The translations under genes and the position numbers were made by a program. From IMG/VR virus record IMGVR_UViG_3300030098_007100, positions 53,050 to 78,308 of that record: a DNA stretch of 25,259 bases; one strand, 5' to 3'. Shown piece after piece: positions 7,676 to 13,725 of the stretch. The number at the start of each line of letters is the position of its first letter. Position 1 is the stretch's first letter. The notes beneath the pieces were generated by a model. That model worked only from the letters and a program-made list of their open reading frames with translations. It was not told where the DNA came from and searched no databases. The DNA comes from a virus.

Positions 7676-8279
7676 CGACAACTTCCCCATCGCTCTCTAT
7701 AGCTCGATCTGGAATAATAACAGCCCAATCATCGCCCCATTGAGAGGCCGGTGGTACATCTCCTCTTCCTGGCCATGCAGAAAGAACGGAATATAAATTT
7801 CCTTGATCAAGCGCCTGTGTAACCGCTGGATCTTGTTGAAGATCCTCTGGAACATATTGTAATTCACTTGTTGGTCTAATAACAACAGATAATTCATCCG
7901 TTTTAAAGCTCTCTAGTGGTTGAGAAGTCGTATATGCATTAACTGTGATTGGTCCCTGTCTTTCTTCCTTTTCTACTTCTGTTTTTTGAGCACCTTCCAA
8001 TTGTGATGCCTCGTTGTCTGGAAGAACTAGGTTATAACCGACACTTGGAACACTAATGGTATATACTGCTTTGTTTGGATTTATTTCAATTTGTTCTAGA
8101 GCAGAATTAACCAAAGAAAGATCAAAGTCTGCAAATATTGAACCCTTTCCCGGCTCTTTGTGTCCCTTTTCAATATGACCCTTCGCCCAATCAGAAAAAA
8201 TAACCACCGCGTTATTTGTCTTCACAATTTCATTTTCTTCTTTTAAGAATTCTCGCCAATTTTCAAATAGTAGTTTCAT
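7659..8279 (-). CDS. Tag-A protein of unknown function
   Basis: 206 residues from ATG 8279; GAGGATAAACA precedes the start. Tag A is MKLLFENWREFLKE (L-K-E). The next part, VVIFSDWAKGHIEKGHKEPGKG, has two His and several Gly/Lys, followed by a region rich in beta-type residues (NKAVYTISVPSVGYNLVLP; ELSVVIRPTSELQYVP). The C-terminal WAVIIPDRAIESDGEVVDETPI is acidic. I recognise no family. It heads the run of tag-A genes reading towards position 3.4 kb. Confidence 0.75.
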   Translation of the reverse strand: MKLLFENWREFLKEENEIVKTNNAVVIFSDWAKGHIEKGHKEPGKGSIFADFDLSLVNSALEQIEINPNKAVYTISVPSVGYNLVLPDNEASQLEGAQKTEVEKEERQGPITVNAYTTSQPLESFKTDELSVVIRPTSELQYVPEDLQQDPAVTQALDQGNLYSVLSAWPGRGDVPPASQWGDDWAVIIPDRAIESDGEVVDETPI

Positions 8280-8303
8280 TGTTTATCCTCACTTTAATTT
8301 TAT

Positions 8304-8741
8304 TTATTTTTGTCCCTTTTGGGGATCTGCTTTCTTATAAGTTAGGTCAAAAAAGTGAGTAATAACACCTTTATCTATCTCTGTTTTAAGTCTTTTAAGA
8401 TACCACTTTACTTTTCCAGGCCCTAACTCAACGTCTTCAAAATAGCCCCTACTATCAACAAAATGTATAAAATGCGCTTTTAGCACTTCTATGGTGGAAT
8501 TTCGAATCTCTTCTGTGTATGATTCGTTATCCATTCGTATAATAAAGAGCCTCTCAAAACTCAGACAACCTTGACTTAGAACAACATATGATCTCAGTCC
8601 CAGTATACTCATATTCCACGACTGATCTGGTTTACACTTATCTTCAACCTCACCCATTGTTAGATAGGAATATTTTTTAGCGCTTGTTGTAGCACACGAT
8701 GCAAGCAAAAGCATGAGCGCCATTAATAATAATTTTTTCAT
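8304..8741 (-). CDS. Lipoprotein of unknown function
   Basis: 145 residues from ATG 8741, with AAGGAT upstream. The N-terminus MKKLLLMALMLLLASCATT is a lipoprotein signal peptide with lipobox L-A-S-C, lipidation at Cys 16. The mature protein has two more Cys (DKCKPD, SQGCLSF) that could pair and a mixed charged C-terminus. Its start overlaps the stop of a small TM/coiled-coil protein. A TM-coiled-coil protein followed by an overlapping outer-membrane lipoprotein is the layout of two-component spanins, but this lipoprotein is long for an o-spanin and no Pro-rich linker is seen. Confidence 0.78.
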   Translation of the reverse strand: MKKLLLMALMLLLASCATTSAKKYSYLTMGEVEDKCKPDQSWNMSILGLRSYVVLSQGCLSFERLFIIRMDNESYTEEIRNSTIEVLKAHFIHFVDSRGYFEDVELGPGKVKWYLKRLKTEIDKGVITHFFDLTYKKADPQKGQK

Positions 8742-8950
8742 TTTTTCAAATCCTTGAGTTGTTTATTCAACCGGTTTGTTTTTTTATCTAGTGAATCTAA
8801 TCTTTTTTGTTGCATGCGATTTTCGCTCTCAAGCGCTTGAATCTTTAATGATAGCACATTAATATCACTTATGGTTGTATAATAAAAGCCAGACACTGTG
8901 AATAATAAAGTGCTTATCATTATTGCTGTTTTTAAATCAAGTTTCATCAC
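8738..8950 (-). CDS. Small inner-membrane protein with coiled coil
   Basis: 69-70 residues; translation may begin at GTG 8950 or the following ATG 8947. Residues 8-28 (AIMISTLLFTVSGFYYTT) form one membrane segment near the N-terminus; residues 32-70 are a heptad-patterned helix (LKIQALESENRMQQKRL..L..NRLNKQLKDL). N-in, C-out topology with a periplasmic coiled coil resembles an i-spanin, and the overlapping downstream lipoprotein fits that idea, though no lysis genes are nearby. A membrane-tethered structural peptide is the alternative. Confidence 0.7.
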   Translation of the reverse strand: MMKLDLKTAIMISTLLFTVSGFYYTTISDINVLSLKIQALESENRMQQKRLDSLDKKTNRLNKQLKDLKK

Positions 8951-8955
8951 TAGTA

Positions 8956-9186
8956 TTAATTAGTTTTATATTTCGAAACAATCACTAAACAAAAGTCCAG
9001 ACACCAGAATTCTATGCCATCAGACCAATATACCAATACATCAGCTATTTTTTCAGGGGGATCAAAGCTAGGAGAGTTTTTTACATCAGTTACAATGCCT
9101 ATGGTATGACCAAAGGAATCAAACTGGACTAAATCGCCAACGTTAAAGCGTGGTGAAGGCATATTATATATAGACCAGCGCACCAC
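8956..9186 (-). CDS. GDLV-family small SH3/KOW-like protein
   Basis: 76 residues from GTG 9186, or 68 from ATG 9162 (MPSPRFNVGDLVQF); no good ribosome site decides. The N-terminal VGDLVQFDSFGHTIGIVTDV is the signature shared with over a dozen early genes at 15.5-21.7 kb: a turn-strand-turn followed by an [IV]-G-[IV]-[IV] strand, as in SH3-like or KOW beta barrels. It is the only clear member located among the left-half genes. Function unknown; binding of nucleic acid or protein is possible for such folds. Confidence 0.7.
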   Translation of the reverse strand: MVRWSIYNMPSPRFNVGDLVQFDSFGHTIGIVTDVKNSPSFDPPEKIADVLVYWSDGIEFWCLDFCLVIVSKYKTN

Positions 9187-9188
9187 AC

Positions 9189-9220
9189 TTAACGTTAACG
9201 TATTAAAATTAATTAATTTT
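9189..9220. other. AT-rich palindromes between genes
   Basis: A perfect 10-bp palindrome TTAACGTTAA (9189-9198), overlapping ACGTTAACGT (9192-9201), is followed by a perfect 16-bp palindrome AAAATTAATTAATTTT (9205-9220) next to the zinc-ribbon gene stop. On the coding strand the second could form a weak hairpin; it lacks the GC stem of a standard terminator. Confidence 0.45.
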
Positions 9221-9427
9221 TTATTGAGGGGTTGGTGGCTCTAAAACATGACCACATTCGACACATTGGAAGCATTGAACTGGAAATTTAAGTTCTTGTC
9301 CGGTTGGAGATACAAGAGCAGAAAGCCTTTTCATCATCGCTACGGGGGTGAAATATAAATGGCCACACTCTTCGCATCCAACATTTTCCGCTTGTTTTAA
9401 GTCGATGCTCATTTGTTGTTGTTGCAT
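9221..9427 (-). CDS. Zinc-ribbon protein
   Basis: 68 residues from ATG 9427, with TAAGGA upstream. Two Cys pairs, CEECG (residues 18-22) and CVECG (55-59), with QCF just before the second, frame a 35-residue loop containing SALVSPTGQELKFPVQCFQC. This is the layout of a zinc ribbon; similar single zinc-ribbon proteins occur widely in T4-like phages of marine bacteria. It has a Gln-rich start and a Pro-rich end. It probably binds DNA, RNA or RNA polymerase, as zinc ribbons often do; partner unknown. Confidence 0.8.
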   Translation of the reverse strand: MQQQQMSIDLKQAENVGCEECGHLYFTPVAMMKRLSALVSPTGQELKFPVQCFQCVECGHVLEPPTPQ

Positions 9428-9500
9428 AATTTTTCCTTATTTTATTAATAGAAACATTTTTATTGTATCTATGATTTTTCTTATTCTTGAGGGTTCTTTT

Positions 9501-9683
9501 TTATTTACGAAAAATTTTGTTATGTACTACCTCAAGACGAGCATTCATGTCTTCAACTAAGTTACTATAGTTGCTCTTGAGCGCTGCCATCTCATCAAAT
9601 AGTCGAGAATTGCTGGATTGTAAGCTTGCAAGACGATTTTTAAGATCTTCAACTTCTCTTTTGATTTCTGCATTTGTAGCCAT
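9501..9683 (-). CDS. Short coiled-coil protein
   Basis: 60 residues from ATG 9683, behind a near-perfect ribosome site (TAAGGAGGT, 8 bases upstream). The whole chain is a heptad-patterned helix (EIKREVEDLKNRLASLQ, LFDEMAALKSNYSNLVEDM) with no Pro or Gly, so it should form a coiled-coil oligomer. The strong ribosome site suggests high expression. No family recognised. Confidence 0.78.
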   Translation of the reverse strand: MATNAEIKREVEDLKNRLASLQSSNSRLFDEMAALKSNYSNLVEDMNARLEVVHNKIFRK

Positions 9684-9695
9684 ATGTACACCTCC

Positions 9696-9709
9696 TTATA
9701 ACGTTATAA
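9696..9709. promoter_or_regulatory. 14-bp perfect palindrome upstream of coiled-coil gene
   Basis: TTATAACGTTATAA reads the same on both strands and touches the ribosome site of the coiled-coil gene. It may be an operator or a hairpin that masks the ribosome site. No promoter elements around it are clear. Confidence 0.4.
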
Positions 9710-9762
9710 TACTAAGGCCTGAGATCATATTAACATAATAAACACTAATTTTTAATAAAAAT

Positions 9763-9957
9763 TTAAAAAGAGTCCGATTCTACTAAATCTAATAATTGCT
9801 CTTCCAAATCTAATATTCTATTTTCCAATTCATACGCTTCATCAACCATTTCATGCTTTCCATAGGATATTAAAGTTCGAACCTCTTTCAGTTTTGTATA
9901 AGCGTTTTTTATATCTCGTTTTATTCGACTTTCTTGTAGACTTATCACATTCTTCAT
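9763..9957 (-). CDS. Short helical acidic protein
   Basis: 64 residues from ATG 9957. Predicted all-helical with alternating charge (ESRIKRDIKNAYTKLKEV, ELENRILDLEEQLLDLVE), probably a two-helix hairpin. No ribosome site is visible; the start codon lies inside an 18-bp palindrome. This is the first minus-strand gene next to the only divergent intergenic region of the window. Function unknown. Confidence 0.7.
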   Translation of the reverse strand: MKNVISLQESRIKRDIKNAYTKLKEVRTLISYGKHEMVDEAYELENRILDLEEQLLDLVESDSF

Positions 9958-9973
9958 GATATAATTATATCAT
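9956..9973. promoter_or_regulatory. 18-bp perfect palindrome in divergent intergenic region
   Basis: ATGATATAATTATATCAT is a perfect inverted repeat overlapping the start codon of the helical protein at 9957 and containing a TATAAT on each strand. It lies about 50 bp upstream of the predicted start of the sigma-54 transcript. It could be an operator for a dimeric regulator, or an activator site for the divergent gene. Confidence 0.45.
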
Positions 9974-9993
9974 AATTATGTATATTTTAAAAC

Positions 9994-10010
9994 TTGGCAC
10001 GTAGTTTGCA
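9994..10010 (+). promoter_or_regulatory. Predicted sigma-54 (RpoN) promoter
   Basis: TTGGCACG, four bases, then TTGCA matches the sigma-54 consensus YTGGCACG-N4-TTGCW at every defined position. The invariant GG and GC are at the right spacing. A transcript would start near 10021, giving a leader of about 20 bases that contains the AAAGGAG ribosome site of the gene at 10041. No other equally good match was seen in the window. Confidence 0.7.
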
Positions 10011-10040
10011 TTTTAAAGTAGTAACATAAAGGAGAAAATC

Positions 10041-10478
10041 ATGGGAACATGTTTAATATTTATATTATCAAGCGGTTTAACGCTTGGTACGTTTGAATGT
10101 CAGCCTCAATTGTTTTATGGCGATGGGTTGGTTACACCACACGAAGTTGTATATACTTCACACATCGATGATTGCTGGGATGGTTATTTAGTACAAATTC
10201 CAAGCTATCGAGTATCTCTCAGGCCATCAGTCAGAGAGGTAAGATATCACACCATACGACGTCGACATATTAATAGAATCAGATATCGAGGAAAAGTATA
10301 TCGTCATAAAAAACATCGTATATATCGTAAAAGACCAATTGTAAGAAAAAGACATCCGAGGCTTAAGCCGATTGTAAGAAATAGGACTGTTATTAAAAAT
10401 AGAAGAGTTATAAACAATCACTATTATAATAATAAAAAGAAAAGAAGAGGAAAGAAGGGCAAAAAGCACAAAAAGTAA
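10041..10478 (+). CDS. Exported or membrane-linked very basic protein
   Basis: 145 residues from ATG 10041; AAAGGAG lies 6 bases upstream. It is one of only two plus-strand genes. The first 19 residues (MGTCLIFILSSGLTLGTFE) are hydrophobic like a signal peptide or anchor. Residues 20-65 contain two Cys (ECQP, DDCWDGYLVQIP). From about residue 66 it is extremely basic, with many R-x-R and KK pairs, ending KKKRRGKKGKKHKK. Such a tail suggests binding to nucleic acid, lipopolysaccharide or another polyanion. With its own sigma-54 type promoter it may be expressed under a different control from the phage around it, a lysogenic-conversion or host-response style of gene. Family not recognised. Confidence 0.75.
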   Translation: MGTCLIFILSSGLTLGTFECQPQLFYGDGLVTPHEVVYTSHIDDCWDGYLVQIPSYRVSLRPSVREVRYHTIRRRHINRIRYRGKVYRHKKHRIYRKRPIVRKRHPRLKPIVRNRTVIKNRRVINNHYYNNKKKRRGKKGKKHKK

Positions 10479-10766
10479 TTAATCAAACTGTCGCTTCTTT
10501 TGTTTAGGTCTGATCCAAGTATCTTCAGGATCCCAGTCTAGATTAATAATTAAATCTATGAATTTTTCATATTCATCTGGTCCTGATATTATAATTTCTT
10601 TGTCACCACCAAAACTAATGACGTAATATACTTTATTTTCGATTCTATGGACCTCTCCAATGGCGACTTCAATATTGTTAGGTTGGTTTTTGTTCAGTAC
10701 GACCTTTTCTTGCTTGATTCTAGTTTTTTTCGAGAGGGCCATATAATAAGTATGGCCAAAAACCAA
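10479..10766 (-). CDS. Small protein of unknown function
   Basis: 95 residues from TTG 10766, or 87 from ATG 10742 (MALSKKTRIKQ). The ATG lies in a hairpin and has no ribosome site; the TTG has TAGGA some 11 bases upstream. The core alternates hydrophobic and charged residues like a small beta sheet (NIEVAIGEVHRIENKVYYVISF, KEIIIS), followed by a helix (EYEKFIDLIINL) and a basic tail. It ends head-to-tail against the plus-strand basic gene. No family recognised. Confidence 0.65.
   Translation of the reverse strand: MVFGHTYYMALSKKTRIKQEKVVLNKNQPNNIEVAIGEVHRIENKVYYVISFGGDKEIIISGPDEYEKFIDLIINLDWDPEDTWIRPKQKKRQFD
10737..10757. promoter_or_regulatory. Inverted repeat covering a start codon
   Basis: GGCCATA and TATGGCC form a perfect 7-bp stem with a 7-base loop; the ATG at 10742 is inside the stem. 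In RNA this would hide that start codon, and in DNA it could be an operator. Confidence 0.4.
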
Positions 10767-10778
10767 AAATTTTTTTTC

Positions 10779-11027
10779 CTACATGTCAGACCATTTGTTA
10801 GAATAGTTCTCAATAAGCTGTAATAAGGAAAGTAAATCAAGTAAAATATTTTTTTTCAACTCTAAAGATGAATTAATATATAGGTCACTAGATTCGGCTA
10901 AGAAATTTTGTATTTCAGTTATGCACTCTTGTACGGCATCTATGTCGCCGGTATAATTTACGTCTTTAGTTGCGCGGTCTAGTTCCTCGTTGATGATGTT
11001 TTTAAGGTTCGCTATGTTTAAGCTCAT
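10779..11027 (-). CDS. Tag-B-like short helical protein
   Basis: 82 residues from ATG 11027, chosen because GGAGG lies 7 bases upstream; an in-frame start at 11045 lacks a site. The N-terminus MSLNIANLKNIINEELDRA follows the tag-B pattern (L-K-x-x-I-x-E-E-L) with I-N-E. The rest is helical (AVQECITEIQNFLAE, LELKKNILLDLLSLLQLIE). No catalytic motif. Probably a packaged small protein if the tag is a capsid signal. Confidence 0.72.
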   Translation of the reverse strand: MSLNIANLKNIINEELDRATKDVNYTGDIDAVQECITEIQNFLAESSDLYINSSLELKKNILLDLLSLLQLIENYSNKWSDM

Positions 11028-11084
11028 GTGGGCCTCCAGAAGCAATAATAAATAGAATATTCAAAATTTTTTTTCACTTTATTC

Positions 11085-11113
11085 TTTACAAACGCAAATA
11101 ACTCATGTATACT
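11085..11113 (+). promoter_or_regulatory. Sigma-70 promoter of the HNH gene, leaderless
   Basis: TTTACA (11085-11090), 17 bp, TATACT (11108-11113). Six bases separate the -10 box from ATG 11120, so the expected first transcribed base is the A of that ATG. There is no ribosome site in front of the start. Confidence 0.7.
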
Positions 11114-11119
11114 AGATCT

Positions 11120-11731
11120 ATGGAAACAAAAACTTGCACTAGTTGCAACACCACACTACCGAAAACTACCGAACATTTCGAACTTCGTCGAAAAAAACGG
11201 AAATCCGGAAACGGCTATTGTAAATATTTTAGGGCTATCTGCAAACCTTGCAAATATGCACAAAAACAAGAGTGGCGTAAAACCCCAGCCGGTAAACTTT
11301 CCAGGCGAATGCAGCGTCGACGGAGAAGAAAACTGCCACATGTCAAAATACGAAAAAATTGTACGAAAAGATTAAAAGAGTTTTTAAACACGCAGGGTGT
11401 ACAGAAAGACCGGTCAAGCAGTAAGTACTTCGATTTCAACCCTAGACAGCTTCAGGAGCATCTAGAATCGCAATTTACGCCAGAAATGAATTGGGATAAC
11501 TATGGTACGTATTGGCATATTGATCATATTATACCTTTGGCGTATTATGGTATTAGTGATGGCGATGATCCAAAAATTAGGGAAGCGTGGAGTTTAAAGA
11601 ATTTAAGACCGCTTGAGGCATCAAAGAATATTGCGAAAGGGTCTTATTATAATGGAAAAAGACACTCTTACTCAAATGTAAGTAATTCTTTAATAGCGTC
11701 GACAGTAGCCCATGGATCGCTTTCATCATAA
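11120..11731 (+). CDS. HNH endonuclease, probably a homing enzyme
   Basis: 203 residues from ATG 11120 (an upstream ATG at 11105 overlaps the promoter). An N-terminal zinc finger with CTSC and CKPC pairs (residues 6-46) is followed by a very basic region and then the HNH domain: WHIDHIIPL supplies the first His and the catalytic H, and WSLKNLRPLEASKNIAKG is the typical Asn-containing end. Free-standing HNH enzymes cut DNA at a site near their own gene and spread by repair. It interrupts a run of minus-strand tag-B genes, and its last 21 codons are antisense to the end of the next gene, so its stop is likely secondary to insertion. Confidence 0.85.
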   Translation: METKTCTSCNTTLPKTTEHFELRRKKRKSGNGYCKYFRAICKPCKYAQKQEWRKTPAGKLSRRMQRRRRRKLPHVKIRKNCTKRLKEFLNTQGVQKDRSSSKYFDFNPRQLQEHLESQFTPEMNWDNYGTYWHIDHIIPLAYYGISDGDDPKIREAWSLKNLRPLEASKNIAKGSYYNGKRHSYSNVSNSLIASTVAHGSLSS

Positions 11732-11880
11732 TCTGCCATGGCCGCCTTAATATTGTTTATTATTTCATAGCCATCTTCATTATGTAGAAAATCTTTATCA
11801 CCACTAGGTGTGTTTGTAAGATACATTTCTTGTAGGGTTTCTTTGATTAATTGTTTAAGTTTCACATTAGTTAGTTTCAC
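11668..11880 (-). CDS. Short tag-B protein
   Basis: Starts at GTG 11880, where AAGGAGAGG lies 9 bases upstream; the longer in-frame extension to 11961 would run through an intergenic space and lacks a site. 70 residues. Tag B: VKLTNVKLKQLIKETLQEM with I-K-E. The remaining 50 residues are acidic (DKDFLHNEDGYEIINNIKAAM, DESDPWATVDAIKELL), helical, without catalytic motif. Its 3' 64 bases overlap the end of the HNH gene on the other strand. Confidence 0.75.
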   Translation of the reverse strand: MKLTNVKLKQLIKETLQEMYLTNTPSGDKDFLHNEDGYEIINNIKAAMADYDESDPWATVDAIKELLTFE

Positions 11881-11920
11881 TTGTATATACCTCTCCTTAA
11901 TAAATACTATTATTTTCAGG

Positions 11921-13174
11921 TTAACCAGCAGCTGTCGCGCTAGCTTTTGCACCAATACCAATTGCTTTATTTCCAGGCATTGCCTCTATAGCGATATTTT
12001 TTAAAGCCGCTTTGGCCGCTTCGAAGCGCTGCTTGCCAACAGGTTTTTTTCCAGCTTTTTGCATTGCTAGTTGATAGGAAGCATAAGTACTAGCAGCAAT
12101 TGCAGGTGCATCGATAGCTTTATCCGTTAGGTATTGTTTTAGTGCTGTTTGCCCTGCAGCCTTTTTCGCTGCGCCACCACCTGCAGCTGCAGCGCCAAGA
12201 CCTAGGCTTAACAATCCAGCTATAGCCATGGCTACATCAAATTTAGTTTTTTCATCTTGTGTAGCTTCTTCATATTCCCATGGTTGTTCCATTTTAGAAA
12301 CTTTGTCTGCCGGTCCAGTCGTCATGGTAGGCACGTCTTTCGATGCAGTCATATCATATATTTTATTGGCAGCTTTATTTGCTAGCCTTCCGGGCGCATT
12401 ATACGCTATCTTCGCACGTTTCTTAATACTATCCCACAGCCCCTCTTCAATCATGACGGATCTAAGCTCTTCTTTGATTAAGTCTTTAATATTAGATTTG
12501 GTTAGCTTGCTTTCTTTATAATATTTAGAAACTCTTTTTCGATGTCGTGCTGCACCACCAACCAATCCAGGTTGATGATGGTATGGTTCATCATGATATC
12601 GATCTTCAGATTTAGAGCTACTTTTTTCAACTGGCTGCGCGGAGAGGCTTTGAAGCCAAGAAAGTGTATCGGAAACTTTTTTCTTAGATTTTACTACTAG
12701 CATATCTTCATTTTGCAAATTATCTAGATCTTCTAAGGTGGTATTCATGACAGCATTCTTTGCAACCTCATCGTCGACAAATTTTTCCGCATGATCTTTA
12801 AACATCTGTAGCGCCTTTTCAGCTGAAGTATATCTTGAATCGACATGGCCAACACTACGCACTTCATTGGGCCCATGCGGCTCGCTTAAGCCAAGCATAA
12901 TAAAAACGTATTTGCTACCACTTTTTGCAATTGCAATTGCGCCTTCATCAGCTTCAAGATGCCGCTTAATATCCCCAAATGCGGGTTCGGCTTCGGCCTT
13001 TTGATCAAAATTTGGATCTTCTGGAATATAACCAAAATCTCTAATATTGAGCAGCGTGGCGTTTTGCATAAGATCAGCATTCTCATGCAATGCTACAGCA
13101 TTCTCATGCAATGCTATAGCAATTCGCATTTCTTCTTTAATGATTCGCTTAAGTTTTGTTTTAGAAAGACGCAC
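11921..13174 (-). CDS. Long tag-B protein with a second, internal tag
   Basis: 417 residues from GTG 13174, four bases after the upstream stop. It begins with tag B (MRLSKTKLKRIIKEEMR, I-K-E). Residues 60-200 form an unassigned domain. At about residue 224 a second full tag-B sequence appears (SKLTKSNIKDLIKEELRSV), followed by EGLWDSIKKRAKIAYNAPG and an Ala/Gly-rich region with a hydrophobic stretch (VAMAIAGLLSLGLGAAAAGG, about 322-342), then further Ala/Lys-rich helix. Looks like a fusion of two tagged genes. If the tag is a protease site, two products would form in the head. The Ala/Gly segment might insert into or cross a membrane during injection. No enzyme recognised. Confidence 0.8.
   Translation of the reverse strand: MRLSKTKLKRIIKEEMRIAIALHENAVALHENADLMQNATLLNIRDFGYIPEDPNFDQKAEAEPAFGDIKRHLEADEGAIAIAKSGSKYVFIMLGLSEPHGPNEVRSVGHVDSRYTSAEKALQMFKDHAEKFVDDEVAKNAVMNTTLEDLDNLQNEDMLVVKSKKKVSDTLSWLQSLSAQPVEKSSSKSEDRYHDEPYHHQPGLVGGAARHRKRVSKYYKESKLTKSNIKDLIKEELRSVMIEEGLWDSIKKRAKIAYNAPGRLANKAANKIYDMTASKDVPTMTTGPADKVSKMEQPWEYEEATQDEKTKFDVAMAIAGLLSLGLGAAAAGGGAAKKAAGQTALKQYLTDKAIDAPAIAASTYASYQLAMQKAGKKPVGKQRFEAAKAALKNIAIEAMPGNKAIGIGAKASATAAG
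13079..13120. repeat. 21-bp direct repeat in the tag-B fusion gene
   Basis: ATTCTCATGCAATGCTACAGC is followed at once by a copy with one change. On the coding strand it encodes a duplicated seven-residue unit (IALHENA then VALHENA) directly behind the N-terminal tag. An in-frame slippage duplication. Confidence 0.85.
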
Positions 13175-13177
13175 TAG

Positions 13178-13723
13178 CTAGCACCATTCCCCACGAATTC
13201 TTTTTTCATTATCCATTATTTCAGCTTCAGTCATCTGAGATGAATGTTTTTTCTGTCCGTTAATTACCCATACGCCAACGCGTTGACCGCCAGAATCATA
13301 ATATTCGTCTTTTACATCATCAAATGTATAATGGCAACTTTTATCCCATTTGCCACCAAAAAATTCATTAATGACGCCTGCACGTGCAGGATCATCAGCT
13401 TCATCAAACTCTTGATCTAGAATGGTTTCTAAGCCAGGAGACATTGTTAAAGCGTCTTCTAGAAAGTTAACTAGCGTTGCTTCTAGAACTTCGGTTATTT
13501 CTTTCCGCGCTGCCTCTTTTGTAAATTCGCCATATTTTTCTGAATCAGCTGAGTATTGATCAATTACTGAAAGTGCTACGTTTTGCATTGCCTCTCTCAT
13601 ATGGTCTAAGTCCTCATCGAAATCTTTTTTCATTTCGTCTGTTGCATCGAATTCTGCTTCATTGAGTACTGCCTTAAATTCTTCTCTAATAATTTTTTGT
13701 AACTGTGATTGTTTAAGTTTCAT
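13178..13723 (-). CDS. Tag-B acidic protein
   Basis: 181 residues from ATG 13723 behind GAGGATTAAAT. Tag B: MKLKQSQLQKIIREEFKAVL with I-R-E. The next 100 residues are acidic and helical (MKKDFDEDLDHMREAMQNV, RKEITEVLEATLVNFLEDAL). The C-terminal 45 residues contain KWDKSCHYTFDDVKDEYYD and RVGVWVINGQKK, which look like a small beta domain, and the chain ends in EWC. No known family. Sits in a row of three tag-B genes with 0-3 base spacing. Confidence 0.77.
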   Translation of the reverse strand: MKLKQSQLQKIIREEFKAVLNEAEFDATDEMKKDFDEDLDHMREAMQNVALSVIDQYSADSEKYGEFTKEAARKEITEVLEATLVNFLEDALTMSPGLETILDQEFDEADDPARAGVINEFFGGKWDKSCHYTFDDVKDEYYDSGGQRVGVWVINGQKKHSSQMTEAEIMDNEKRIRGEWC

Positions 13724-13725
13724 AT

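Larger units (their letters stand above)
4720..8279 (-). repeat. 26-bp DNA repeat encoding tag A at successive gene starts
   Basis: The plus-strand sequence CGCCAATTTTCAAATA followed by a variable base pair and ATTTCAT or GTTTCAT ends at positions 4745, 5690, 6993, 7675 and 8279, with a more diverged copy ending at 7244. Each copy is the start of a separate coding sequence. Conservation at DNA level, beyond what the peptide requires, suggests recent spreading of the tag as a module by recombination rather than independent evolution. Confidence 0.9.

Noticed and set aside
8301-8307. T4-like late promoter (ATAAATA on the minus strand) before the gene at 8279
   Set aside because: A seven-base AT-rich match in AT-rich DNA overlapping a stop codon; a full TATAAATA in coding orientation was not found before the tagged genes, so late promoters remain unidentified.
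8304-8950. Two-component spanin pair
   Set aside because: The TM/coiled-coil protein and overlapping lipoprotein fit the layout, but the lipoprotein is long, lacks a Pro-rich linker and no endolysin or holin is nearby; kept only as a possibility in the gene entries.
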